In this document: positions 16,103 through 24,161 of the stretch, piece after piece
Position numbering within the stretch: position 1 is the first letter of the stretch
How the letters are laid out: each line of letters opens with the position of its first letter
Source: an uncultured Cellvibrionales bacterium
GTDB lineage: Bacteria; Pseudomonadota; Gammaproteobacteria; Pseudomonadales; UBA7239
Direction of reading: 5' to 3'
DNA length: 35,526 nt
Assembly (NCBI GenBank): GCA_937864065.1
Contig: CALMIC010000146.1
Location: 1-35,526 of the forward strand
Translations under genes and position numbers: made by a program
Notes under the pieces: generated by a model
What the model was told of the DNA's origin: nothing
What the model saw: only the letters and a program-made list of their open reading frames with translations
Databases searched by the model: none

Positions 16103-16873
16103 ATGAAAGACACCAAGAGCCTGCCAGCTGGCTATTCGCCAGCTGAGAAACTGCTTGAAGAGCGGGTGATCCTCGTGACCGGTGCCGGTGATGGCATCGG
16201 GCGTGCCGCTGCGCGCAGTTTTGCCGCCCACGGGGCGACCGTTGTGCTGCTGGGCAAGACCCAGGGCAAGCTGGAGCAGGTCTATGACGAGATCGTCGCC
16301 GCCGGCCACCCCGAACCGCTGATCCTGCCGCTGGACCTGCAGTACCTGACGGCCGACAGCGCCGATGAACTCGCCAACCAGTTGCGCAACGAACTGGGCC
16401 GGCTGGACGGCCTGCTGCACAACGCGGCCCTGCTCGGCTCACTCACCACCGTGGCCGATTACAGCCCGGAGCGCTGGCAGCAGGTCATGCAAGTGAACGT
16501 GCATGCCGCTTTCCTGCTGACCCGCGCACTGCTGCCGCTGCTGAAGGAAGCGCCGGATGCCAGCATCGTCTTCACCACCTCGTCGGTCGGCCGCCAGGGC
16601 CGCGCGTTCTGGGGCGCCTATGCTGTCAGCAAGTTCGCCTGCGAGGGCCTGATGGAAACGCTAGCCGATGAACTCGAGGAGGTCACGGCCGTGCGTGCGA
16701 ACGCCATCAACCCCGGCGCCACCCGCACCCGCATGCGCGCCGCCGCCTACCCGGGCGAGGACCCCAATACCCGGCCGGTCGCCGACAGCCTGATGCCGCT
16801 GTACCTGTACCTGATGGGGCCGGACAGCCGCGGCGTGACCGGTTGCAGTTTTGATGCGCAACCCAGACACTGA
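16103..16873 (+). CDS. yciK: YciK-family short-chain dehydrogenase/reductase
   Basis: A 256-residue classical SDR of unknown substrate. The dinucleotide-binding glycine motif VTGAGDGIGRAAA is at residues 25-37, the NAALLG-type strand follows, the catalytic serine is in TTSSVGRQG, the tyrosine-lysine pair is in GAYAVSKFA, and NPGATRTRMRA is the usual later motif. The YciK label rests on the N-terminal SLPAGYSPAEKLLEERVILV-type start and on its position after ubiG and mupP. Spacing to mupP is 25 bases and no clear Shine-Dalgarno is seen. Confidence 0.92.
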   Translation: MKDTKSLPAGYSPAEKLLEERVILVTGAGDGIGRAAARSFAAHGATVVLLGKTQGKLEQVYDEIVAAGHPEPLILPLDLQYLTADSADELANQLRNELGRLDGLLHNAALLGSLTTVADYSPERWQQVMQVNVHAAFLLTRALLPLLKEAPDASIVFTTSSVGRQGRAFWGAYAVSKFACEGLMETLADELEEVTAVRANAINPGATRTRMRAAAYPGEDPNTRPVADSLMPLYLYLMGPDSRGVTGCSFDAQPRH

Positions 16874-16903
16874 GAACCAATGCATTCACCGGCGAGGCGA
16901 ACG

Positions 16904-17449
16904 ATGAAAGCACTGCTGACCGTCCTGCTGCTACTGTCCTGTGCTGCCGCCCAGGCAGGCATCTACAAGTGGACTGACAAGCACGGCGTGGTGCACTACG
17001 GCGACAAGCCACCCGATGCAGCACAGGAGGTTCCTGTCGGCAAGGTCGAGGCTGTCGAGCTGACACCGATCACCATCCTCGACGACGGCACGGTGCGCAA
17101 TAACGGCCAGGAAGATGACAGCTGGATGGGCAAGGCGCTGGCAATGGTCGACGACTTCAAGCAGGCCGCGCTCAAGCAAATCAATGAATGGCGCGGCACC
17201 ACGCCGGCCGCGACCAACACCGCCAAAGTCGATATCTACACCACCGCGTGGTGCAAGGCGTGCAAGGCTGCCAAGCAGTGGCTAGCCAATCGCGGCGTGC
17301 AATATACGGAATACGACATCCAGCAAGACCCCAATGCCGCCCTGCGCATGCGCAAGCTCGGCGGTGGTGGTGGCGTACCGTTTGCTGTCATCAACGGCAA
17401 GACCGTACAAGGCTTCAGCCCGAGCGACTACCAGGCTGCGCTGCGCTGA
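16904..17449 (+). CDS. Secreted DUF4124-glutaredoxin fusion
   Basis: A 181-residue exported protein. The ATG at 16904 follows GAGGCG and starts a signal peptide (MKALLTVLLLLSCAAAQA/G). Mature residues about 19-55 are a DUF4124 domain, usually found at the N-terminus of periplasmic proteins (GIYKWTDKHGVVHYGDKPPD). A linker of about 60 residues leads to a glutaredoxin-like domain from about residue 108, with the redox motif WCKAC (Cys117, Cys120), the cis-proline loop GVPFAVING, and QGFSPSDYQAALR at the end. A periplasmic glutaredoxin is expected to act as a thiol oxidant or reductant, but the substrate is unknown. It is followed by a GT-C gene after two bases. Confidence 0.88.
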   Translation: MKALLTVLLLLSCAAAQAGIYKWTDKHGVVHYGDKPPDAAQEVPVGKVEAVELTPITILDDGTVRNNGQEDDSWMGKALAMVDDFKQAALKQINEWRGTTPAATNTAKVDIYTTAWCKACKAAKQWLANRGVQYTEYDIQQDPNAALRMRKLGGGGGVPFAVINGKTVQGFSPSDYQAALR

Positions 17450-17451
17450 GC

Positions 17452-19047
17452 ATGGCAGACCCGACCCGTCACCGACAGCCCGGCCTGCTGGCAGCCTGGC
17501 TGTTGCTGCTGGCGGTGTTCGTGGCGCTGCGCTTTGACAGCAGCGAGCGCACCTATTTCCAGGTCGATGACCAGGTGGTGGTATGGCTGGTCGATGACGC
17601 CGTGAACAACGGCAACTGGCAGCCGGACTGGGGGCGCGCCGAAAACGCCGCACCCGAACGCGAAGGCTATTTCGCCGCCGAAGCCGAGCGCACCGACATC
17701 CCGCACGCGCACCACTACAACTTCGCGCTGCACATGATGCTGTCGGCAGCCATCATCAAGCCGCTGCGCGAACTGGGTGTGACCGCGCCGACCATCACGC
17801 TGCTGCACCATATCGCCTTGTTCTGGGATGCCGTGAGCCTGCTGTTCCTTGTCCTCGCCGCCCGGCAACTCGGCAGCACCACCGCGCTAGCCTTCACCGC
17901 CGCGCTACTCTACAGCGTGTTCCCGCTGGCCGTGCAAGGCAGCCATTACGCGCGCCCCGATGCACTGCTCACCGCGATGGGCTCGGCACTGCTGTGGCTG
18001 GCACTGGCGAAAACACGGCTTCCACAATGGCTCTGGCTGGCCACCAGCGGCCTCGCACTCGGCATCGCCACCGGCGGCAAAGCGAGCCAGCTGATGCTGG
18101 GGATTTTCCCGGCCATCACCTGCTGCAGTGTGCTGTTGCAAGCTGAACAGCGGCACTGGCGCACATTGGCGGCAATTGCCGCCAGCGGCAGCGCGCTGCT
18201 GTTGCTGGTGGGCCTGGTGCTCGGGCTGATGTTTGTGGCGGGCGACATCCACCCGCGCGATTTCTGGCTGAGCCTGCTCAGCGTCCAGCGCTACTACGAA
18301 CATCCCGCACCGCCGGACACCCTCGAACACTACAGTTACCTGGCGCAGCTGCTGAACATCGGCGACTACTTCCGCGCCACGCTGGGCTGGCCGCTGCTGC
18401 TGGCCATGCTCGCCGGCGCATTCTCACTCGCACAGCGCGCGGACAAACTGCCGCTGCTGTTACTGACCGTGCCGTTGCTGTTTTTCACAGCGTATTTCGC
18501 CAGCGTACCGGCTTTCTTCGACCGCAGCTTCAGCGCGCTGGCAGCTGCCATCGTCTTGCTGGCCGGCTGCGGCCTCCACGCCATCATCCGGGCCATACCG
18601 AGGCTGCCGGCAAAGCCTGTATGCGCGACCCTGCTTGCCATTGCGGCGTCCTGGCAGCCGCTACAGATACAGTTCCACCTGCAGACGGATCACCTGCGCC
18701 ACCACCACAACGATGACCGGCTCGCATTCCAGAAAGCGCTGAAAGAGAGGCTGTCGAAAAAAACCGGCGTGGATTTCTGGATCAAGAATATCGACCGCGG
18801 CGACCTGTTCGGCCGCACACTGCCGGAAAAACCGCCAAAGAACCCGCGCATCTATGTGCTGGAAGACCTCAACGACTGGAACTCGCGCGAGTACCGCGCC
18901 GAGTTGCTGGCCAACGGTTTCGTGCAGGTCGCTGAATTCACCGGCGACTTTGCCGACATGCCGACCAACAGCCTGATCACCGTGCACGAAGCCGCGCGAT
19001 TCCACTACTTCGTGCGCCGCGATGAATGGCCAGGAGACCTCCCGTGA
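17452..19047 (+). CDS. GT-C membrane glycosyltransferase (GT39/ArnT-like)
   Basis: A 531-residue integral membrane protein with about ten helices (residues 10-26, 108-190, 212-235, 252-290, 325-385 and more). The first extracytoplasmic loop carries FQVDDQVVVWL with the paired aspartates D39-D40, the usual catalytic position in GT-C enzymes that use polyprenyl-phosphate sugars. A soluble, charged C-terminal part of about 130 residues follows the last helix. Acceptor and sugar cannot be read. The ATG at 17452 begins two bases after the preceding stop and its stop overlaps the next start (GTGA, 19044-19047), so it is embedded in a coupled gene set. The family assignment rests on topology and the DD motif. 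Confidence 0.75.
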   Translation: MADPTRHRQPGLLAAWLLLLAVFVALRFDSSERTYFQVDDQVVVWLVDDAVNNGNWQPDWGRAENAAPEREGYFAAEAERTDIPHAHHYNFALHMMLSAAIIKPLRELGVTAPTITLLHHIALFWDAVSLLFLVLAARQLGSTTALAFTAALLYSVFPLAVQGSHYARPDALLTAMGSALLWLALAKTRLPQWLWLATSGLALGIATGGKASQLMLGIFPAITCCSVLLQAEQRHWRTLAAIAASGSALLLLVGLVLGLMFVAGDIHPRDFWLSLLSVQRYYEHPAPPDTLEHYSYLAQLLNIGDYFRATLGWPLLLAMLAGAFSLAQRADKLPLLLLTVPLLFFTAYFASVPAFFDRSFSALAAAIVLLAGCGLHAIIRAIPRLPAKPVCATLLAIAASWQPLQIQFHLQTDHLRHHHNDDRLAFQKALKERLSKKTGVDFWIKNIDRGDLFGRTLPEKPPKNPRIYVLEDLNDWNSREYRAELLANGFVQVAEFTGDFADMPTNSLITVHEAARFHYFVRRDEWPGDLP

Positions 19048-19667
19048 GTGACTGCTGCAACGACCACTGCCACAGCCAGCCGCCGGTGAACCCGCGCTTC
19101 CGCCGGGCGTTGTGGATTGCGCTCGCCGTCAACGCTGCGATGTTTGTGGTCGAGATCATCGGTGGTTTCGGTGCGCATTCCGCCTCGCTGCTCGCCGACG
19201 CGGTGGATTTTTTCGGCGATGCCGCCAATTACGCCGTGTCGCTGTTCGTGCTCGGGCTCGCGCCGGTGTGGCGCAGCCGCACAGCGCTACTGAAAGGCTT
19301 CACGATGGGCGGCTATGGCCTGTTCGTGCTCGGCCGTGTCATCTGGCAATACCAGCAAGGCACCTTGCCGGCAGCCGATGTGATGGGCGCCATTGGCATC
19401 ATTGCCCTCTTTGCCAATGCCGGCGTCGCGTGGCTGCTGTATGCCTTCCGTGAAGGGGACGCCAACATGCGTTCCGTATGGCTGTGCAGCCGCAATGACG
19501 CTATCGGCAATGCTGCCGTGATTCTCGCCGCGATGGGCGTGGCGGCTTACAGCAGCAACTGGCCCGACCTGCTGGTTGCCCTGGTGATGGCCGTGCTCGG
19601 CCTGCAGGCCGCTGTGCATGTGATCCGACAGGCCAGGCAAGAACTCGATGGAGATAACACCCGATGA
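19044..19667 (+). CDS. Cation-diffusion-facilitator-like transporter
   Basis: A 207-residue inner-membrane protein of the CDF/CzcD family; it lacks the large C-terminal cytoplasmic domain of typical members. Six hydrophobic segments are visible. The metal-binding signature of the second helix is present as HSASLLADAVDFFGDAANYA, and the fifth helix carries RNDAIGNAAVIL. The N-terminal tail SDCCNDHCHSQ has three Cys and two His that could bind metal. The GTG start is preceded by AGGAG and overlaps the glycosyltransferase stop; its stop overlaps the next ATG (19664-19667). Zn2+, Co2+ or Cd2+ efflux is likely for the family, but the metal is not determined. Confidence 0.85.
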   Translation: MSDCCNDHCHSQPPVNPRFRRALWIALAVNAAMFVVEIIGGFGAHSASLLADAVDFFGDAANYAVSLFVLGLAPVWRSRTALLKGFTMGGYGLFVLGRVIWQYQQGTLPAADVMGAIGIIALFANAGVAWLLYAFREGDANMRSVWLCSRNDAIGNAAVILAAMGVAAYSSNWPDLLVALVMAVLGLQAAVHVIRQARQELDGDNTR

Positions 19668-20743
19668 AACCGGCTACCTGCCTTGCCCTGCTGGCGCTGC
19701 TGCTACCAAGCGCAGGCCAGGCTACCGACAGCATCACCAGCTGTGAACCCAAAGGCGATATCACACCACTGTGCCAGTTCCGGAACCCGGAAGACATCGT
19801 TGCCCTGCCCGACCAGCGCACCCTGCTCGTCAGCCAGATGGGTAATATGGAGGGCACCGAACCGGGTTCACTGGTGTTTTTTGACACGGCAACCGGCGAA
19901 GTGCGGCCGGCATACCCGGCTGGCACCCACCAGGCTGTTGCCGCCGACTGGGGCACGCCGGATTGCCCCGGCGAACCGGACAACCGCTTTGCCCCGCACG
20001 GGCTGTCGCTGCAACAACGGCATGATGGCCAGTGGCAACTGGCCGTGATCAATCACGGCGGGCGGGAAACCGTCGAAATGTTCGAACTGCAGTCACAGGA
20101 CGGCCGGTTTTCGCTCGTCTGGCGCGGCTGTGTCGTGCCTGCTGAAGGCACCTGGATGAATGACCTGGCGCTAATGCGTGATGGCGGGTTTGTCGCGAGC
20201 CACATGTTCGACAAGCGCGCGCCGCACCTGTTCGGCATGAGCACTGGCCTGCTGAAAGCCCTGCTCGGTTTCAACACCGGTTACGTGTTCGAATGGCTGC
20301 CCGGCGGCAAGACCCGCATCCTCGAAGGCAGCCGTGGCCCGTTCCTGAACGGCGTCGCACTGAGCCCAGATGAAAGTACGGTTTTCGCCAACATTAGCAC
20401 CGGCAAGGCACTGCGCCGGCTGGATCGCGCCAGCGGCACCATGACCGGCAGCGTGGCCATCCGCCAGCCGGACAACCTGAGCTGGGACAAGAATGGCAAG
20501 CTACTGACAGCAGGCGTCACAGCATCCCTGGCCGCCCAGCAAAGCTGCTCGAAACACCACGGCGAGACCTGTGCCGCCGCTTTCGCGATCTACCGCATCG
20601 ACCCGGTGACGCTGCAGAGCGAAGTCATCCTGCAGCAGGAAGGCGCCCCGATGGGCGCCGGCACTGTGGCCCAGCCGCTCGGTGATTTCCTCTACATCGG
20701 TTCGTACACCGGCAACCGGATCCTGCGCGTACCGTATCGCTGA
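19664..20743 (+). CDS. Secreted SMP-30/gluconolactonase-like beta-propeller protein
   Basis: A 359-residue exported protein with a signal peptide at residues 1-20 (LALLALLLPSAGQA/TDS). The repeated propeller strands are visible (EDIVALPDQRTLLVSQMG, HGLSLQQRHDGQWQLAVINHG, NGVALSPDESTVFANIS, DNLSWDKNGKLLTAGV, ILRVPYR), including the calcium-site-like N-x-D/E and P-D-N-L type positions seen in SMP-30/paraoxonase proteins. Family members hydrolyse lactones or esters; the substrate here is unknown. It overlaps the CDF stop by 4 bp, the last gene of the coupled set. Confidence 0.82.
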   Translation: MKPATCLALLALLLPSAGQATDSITSCEPKGDITPLCQFRNPEDIVALPDQRTLLVSQMGNMEGTEPGSLVFFDTATGEVRPAYPAGTHQAVAADWGTPDCPGEPDNRFAPHGLSLQQRHDGQWQLAVINHGGRETVEMFELQSQDGRFSLVWRGCVVPAEGTWMNDLALMRDGGFVASHMFDKRAPHLFGMSTGLLKALLGFNTGYVFEWLPGGKTRILEGSRGPFLNGVALSPDESTVFANISTGKALRRLDRASGTMTGSVAIRQPDNLSWDKNGKLLTAGVTASLAAQQSCSKHHGETCAAAFAIYRIDPVTLQSEVILQQEGAPMGAGTVAQPLGDFLYIGSYTGNRILRVPYR

Positions 20744-20787
20744 GGCCGGGAATGTCACCGTTCATCGTGTCGGGTGCGGATGATCGG

Positions 20788-20816
20788 TTGATTCCTGTCG
20801 ACGAGGTGAATAGATT
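20788..20816 (+). promoter_or_regulatory. Predicted promoter of the diguanylate cyclase pair
   Basis: TTGATT (20788-20793), a 17-base spacer and TAGATT (20811-20816), about 35 bases before the ATG at 20851. Four of six positions match in each hexamer. Confidence 0.5.
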
Positions 20817-20850
20817 GGGAAAAAACGTGCAGTAGAAGGTTGCCAAAACC

Positions 20851-22014
20851 ATGCTGGAACGGATAACAACAACGATAGGCCGGTTGATCCCGGACGACCT
20901 TACCCCCGGGTCGAACGAGTACACGCGTGGTGTGATTTTCCTCACCGTGATGCTGATCAACCTGCTGTTCTGCCTGTTCGCCTACAGCTGGATCATCTTT
21001 GCCACCGACCTCGACCCGCATGCGCGCAGCGTGGCGTTCCGCGTCATCACTGTCATCCTGGTGGTCTACTGTGTTGCCCTGCTGGTACTCAAGAAGCGAC
21101 AGTCGATCCCGCTGGCCGTCAATATCATGATGGCCGCGATCCTCGGGTCCGTGCTCTACAGTGTCTGGGTGAGCGGCGGCATCAACGGCTCTCCGATCAG
21201 CGCGCTGGTGCTGATCAGCTCGCTGCTGGCTTTTGTGCTCGGCGGCATGAAGACCGGCCTCGCCTGGACCGCACTGGCCATGGCCGGCTACTGGCTGCAG
21301 TTCTTCCTGGAGCATACGCTGCTGCCACCCCCACCCTCATTGCTGGACGGGCAAAGCCTGCGCCAGTTCCAGGATGCCATCCCGCTGGCGGCCACGCTGA
21401 TGAGCGTCGCGGCGATCATGGTCTACGAGCACCTCAACAAGCGCCTGCGCACGGCGTTGTTTGACGAGCGGCACCTGTATGCCTTCCAGGCCGCGCATGA
21501 CACGCTGACCGGGCTGCCCAACCGCGAATCGTTCCACCAGAGCGTACAGCTCAACATCGAGGCGGCCGACATCAGCAACAAGAAACTGGCGCTGGTGTAC
21601 ATGGATCTCGACGGCTTCAAGCCGGTGAATGACGTGCACGGCCACCATGCCGGCGACGTGGTATTGCAGGCCGTGTCAAGACGCCTGCAAAGCGTGCTGC
21701 GCGGCGCTGACACGGTAGCGCGGCTCGGCGGTGATGAATTCGCCTTCCTGTTCTGCGGCTATGAATCGCGCGAGCACCTCGAGCGCTCCCTGCGCAAGAT
21801 CATCGAGAGCGTGGAAGAAGATATCACCGTCGGCGGCAAGACAGTCGTCAATGTCTCGGCGAGCCTCGGCGTGGCGATTTACCCGGATGACGCGATGACC
21901 TTTGACAAACTCTGCCGCCATGCGGACATGGCGATGTACAGCGCCAAGAAAATCCACAAGTCGGGCCAGCAAGCGCCTGCCTGGCAATTTTTCCATGAAC
22001 AGGCACAGGGCTGA
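20851..22014 (+). CDS. Membrane diguanylate cyclase (GGDEF) A
   Basis: A 387-residue membrane protein. Residues about 28-195 form six or seven helices (LTVMLINLLFCLFAYSWIIF, VITVILVVYCVALLVL and others), a MASE-like sensor. A linker and then a GGDEF domain follow (from about residue 215): HDTLTGLPNRESF, then RLGGDEFAFLF with the GGDEF motif at residues 293-297. The inhibitory I-site R-x-x-D is RGAD at residues 284-287, five residues before GGDEF, so product feedback by c-di-GMP is expected. No EAL or HD-GYP domain. The signal sensed cannot be read. The second cyclase follows after three bases. Confidence 0.94.
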   Translation: MLERITTTIGRLIPDDLTPGSNEYTRGVIFLTVMLINLLFCLFAYSWIIFATDLDPHARSVAFRVITVILVVYCVALLVLKKRQSIPLAVNIMMAAILGSVLYSVWVSGGINGSPISALVLISSLLAFVLGGMKTGLAWTALAMAGYWLQFFLEHTLLPPPPSLLDGQSLRQFQDAIPLAATLMSVAAIMVYEHLNKRLRTALFDERHLYAFQAAHDTLTGLPNRESFHQSVQLNIEAADISNKKLALVYMDLDGFKPVNDVHGHHAGDVVLQAVSRRLQSVLRGADTVARLGGDEFAFLFCGYESREHLERSLRKIIESVEEDITVGGKTVVNVSASLGVAIYPDDAMTFDKLCRHADMAMYSAKKIHKSGQQAPAWQFFHEQAQG

Positions 22015-22017
22015 GCG

Positions 22018-23235
22018 ATGGACAGCAGGCTGACAGCTGGCAACAACCCGGTATCCGTCCCTTCAACCGCGCTGGAAAACCTGCGGCAATTCGCGGAACA
22101 CTTCATCCCTGCCAGCTTGCTGGCAAATGAAATGGAGCGCTTCCGCGCGATGACCATCGTCGGCTATGCCATGCTGAACCTGCTGATGGTGTTTGTCTGC
22201 ATCCCTGTACTGATGCTGCTGCGCATGGACTGGCAAAACAACCTGATCGGCATCACCGCACTGGCCATGCTCGGTTTCTGTGCCCACGCCTCGTTGAAAA
22301 CACTACGGCGCACCGCATCCACCATCATCGCCGGCAACGTGACGATCGTCATCATGTTCACGCTGGTATTCCTCGCCAGTTATATCACCGGCGGCCTCAC
22401 CGGTTCGCCGTTTAACATCTTCCTTACTTTCATCCCGATCACCGCCTGCCTGCTCGCCGGTTTCCACACCGGCATGTTCTGGTCCTGCCTGGTGCTGTTC
22501 CTGCAATCCTTCGGCGTGTATGCGGAACGCAATGCGCTGAACGCGCCGATCCAGGTACTCGGCAGCAACGTCGAACAGGCCTTCACGACACTGGCACCGG
22601 TCATCATGCTGATGATCTCGGCACTGGTCGCGCTCGCTTTCGAATGGATCAACCAGGAACTGACCTCACGGCTCGACAAGGAAAGGCGGCGCCTGTCGTA
22701 CAAGGCCGCGCACGACCCGCTGACCGGGTTGGCCAACCGACAGGAACTGCAGTCCTGCCTGGCGATTGCGATCAACACGGCCAGGCTCAACAAGGGCAAA
22801 CTGTCGGCGTTGTGCTACCTCGACCTCGACGGCTTCAAGCCGATCAATGACACGCTGGGCCACAAGGCCGGCGATGAAGTGCTCAAGGTGGTGGCCAGGC
22901 GCCTGCTCAGCATCACGCGCAGCAGCGATTTTGTCGCGCGTTTCGGCGGCGATGAATTCGCCGTCGTCCTCACCGGAGCCGCCTCGCGCGAGGACCTGTT
23001 GCCGGTGCTGGACAAGATCATCAACACCATCAGCGAACCGGTCATCATCGACGGCCGCGAGGTGCAGGTGCGCACCAGCATCGGTGTCAGCCTCTGCCCG
23101 GGGGACTCGGAAGACGAGCACCAGATGGCACGCCAGGCCGACCTGGCACTGTACGAAGCCAAGAAAACGAAAAACACTTACCGCTTCTACGGCGACATCA
23201 GCCAGCGCATCGAATACCTGCACCAGCACACCTGA
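22018..23235 (+). CDS. Membrane diguanylate cyclase (GGDEF) B
   Basis: A 405-residue partner of cyclase A. A soluble N-terminal stretch (about 45 residues) precedes six helices (YAMLNLLMVFVCIPVLMLL, IVIMFTLVFLASYITGG, FHTGMFWSCLVLFLQSF and others), a MASE-like module different in sequence from that of cyclase A. The GGDEF domain begins near residue 230 (HDPLTGLANRQEL) with RFGGDEFAVVL; GGDEF is at residues 310-314 and the I-site is RSSD at residues 301-304. The two genes are probably one transcript and could answer two different cues. The intergenic stretch after it (23236-23351) is AT-rich. Confidence 0.94.
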   Translation: MDSRLTAGNNPVSVPSTALENLRQFAEHFIPASLLANEMERFRAMTIVGYAMLNLLMVFVCIPVLMLLRMDWQNNLIGITALAMLGFCAHASLKTLRRTASTIIAGNVTIVIMFTLVFLASYITGGLTGSPFNIFLTFIPITACLLAGFHTGMFWSCLVLFLQSFGVYAERNALNAPIQVLGSNVEQAFTTLAPVIMLMISALVALAFEWINQELTSRLDKERRRLSYKAAHDPLTGLANRQELQSCLAIAINTARLNKGKLSALCYLDLDGFKPINDTLGHKAGDEVLKVVARRLLSITRSSDFVARFGGDEFAVVLTGAASREDLLPVLDKIINTISEPVIIDGREVQVRTSIGVSLCPGDSEDEHQMARQADLALYEAKKTKNTYRFYGDISQRIEYLHQHT

Positions 23236-23261
23236 CCAGTCCCGCCTTATAATCAAAAGGC

Positions 23262-23293
23262 ATAACCTTAAAATAAATTGATCTTTCGGTTAT
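23262..23293. repeat. AT-rich inverted repeat upstream of the TauE gene
   Basis: ATAACC (23262-23267) and GGTTAT (23288-23293) separated by 20 bases of AT-rich sequence. A perfect TATAAT lies just before (23248-23253), without a clear -35. This 116-base region is the most AT-rich plus-strand gap of the window. It may be a regulatory region for the permease gene. Confidence 0.35.
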
Positions 23294-23351
23294 ATCGGCA
23301 GGCTTGCTAGGATCACCGGCCTTGTCCGGCTACCACCACCGAAGGCGCCCC

Positions 23352-24161
23352 ATGCAGTTTGAATTGTTCGGCCTCCACCTCGAGCTGGCCTATGTGCTGT
23401 CCGGCCTCGCCGTCGGTTTCATCGTCGGCATGACCGGCGTCGGCGGCGGCAGCCTGATGACACCGATCCTGCTGTTTTTCGGCATCTCGCCTTCCACGGC
23501 CGTCGGCACCGACCTGCTCTACGCCGCGATCACCAAGGGCGGCGGTGTCTTTGTGCACCAGAAGAAAGGCAACATCGACTGGAAAATCACCGGCCTGCTG
23601 GCGGCCGGCAGCCTGCCTGCCGCCGCGCTGACCCTGCTCGCCATGCACCAGGTCGGCTTCGACAGCAAGCACGTCGACAGCACCATCAAGATCGCGCTCG
23701 GCATCACGCTGGTACTCACTGCATTTGCGATTGTCGGCAAGGAAAAGCTGCTGGACTGGAGCCACCGCAACGATGCGATCTTCACCCGCATGACGATGCA
23801 GGAGCGCGACCTCGCCACCGTGATCACCGGTCTGGTGCTCGGCGCGACCGTCACCATCACCTCGATCGGCGCCGGTGCACTCGGCACCGTGGCGCTGTTC
23901 CTGATCTTCCCGATCCTGCCAGTCGCGCGGCTGGTCGGCACCGAGATCGCCCATGCCGTGCCGCTGACGCTGGTCGCAGGCCTCGGCCATGCCGGGCTGG
24001 GCAATGTGAACTGGGAGCTGCTGCTGAACCTGCTGCTTGGCTCGCTGCCGGGCATCTATGTCGGCAGCCACCTGCCGACGGCGGTGCCGGAAAAAGTGCT
24101 GCGCCCGGTGCTGGCCGCCATCATGACACTGGTGGGCCTGAAACTGGTACTGGGCGGCTGA
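23352..24161 (+). CDS. TauE/SafE-family sulfite/organosulfur permease-like protein
   Basis: A 269-residue inner-membrane protein with about eight helices. The family's internal repeat is visible: VGFIVGMTGVGGGSLMTPIL with the GVGGG loop at residues 27-36, and in the second half LVLGATVTITSIGAGALGTV with the matching SIGAG loop. Members export or import sulfite, sulfoacetate, sulfolactate and other anions; the substrate here is unknown. The ATG at 23352 follows GAAGG; an upstream in-frame TTG would add 16 residues. Its TGA directly abuts the stop of the convergent gene at 24162. Confidence 0.9.
   Translation: MQFELFGLHLELAYVLSGLAVGFIVGMTGVGGGSLMTPILLFFGISPSTAVGTDLLYAAITKGGGVFVHQKKGNIDWKITGLLAAGSLPAAALTLLAMHQVGFDSKHVDSTIKIALGITLVLTAFAIVGKEKLLDWSHRNDAIFTRMTMQERDLATVITGLVLGATVTITSIGAGALGTVALFLIFPILPVARLVGTEIAHAVPLTLVAGLGHAGLGNVNWELLLNLLLGSLPGIYVGSHLPTAVPEKVLRPVLAAIMTLVGLKLVLGG

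Noticed and set aside
16103-16873. A specific substrate for the YciK-like reductase
   Set aside because: The motifs only show an SDR; nothing in the sequence identifies the substrate, so only the family label was kept.
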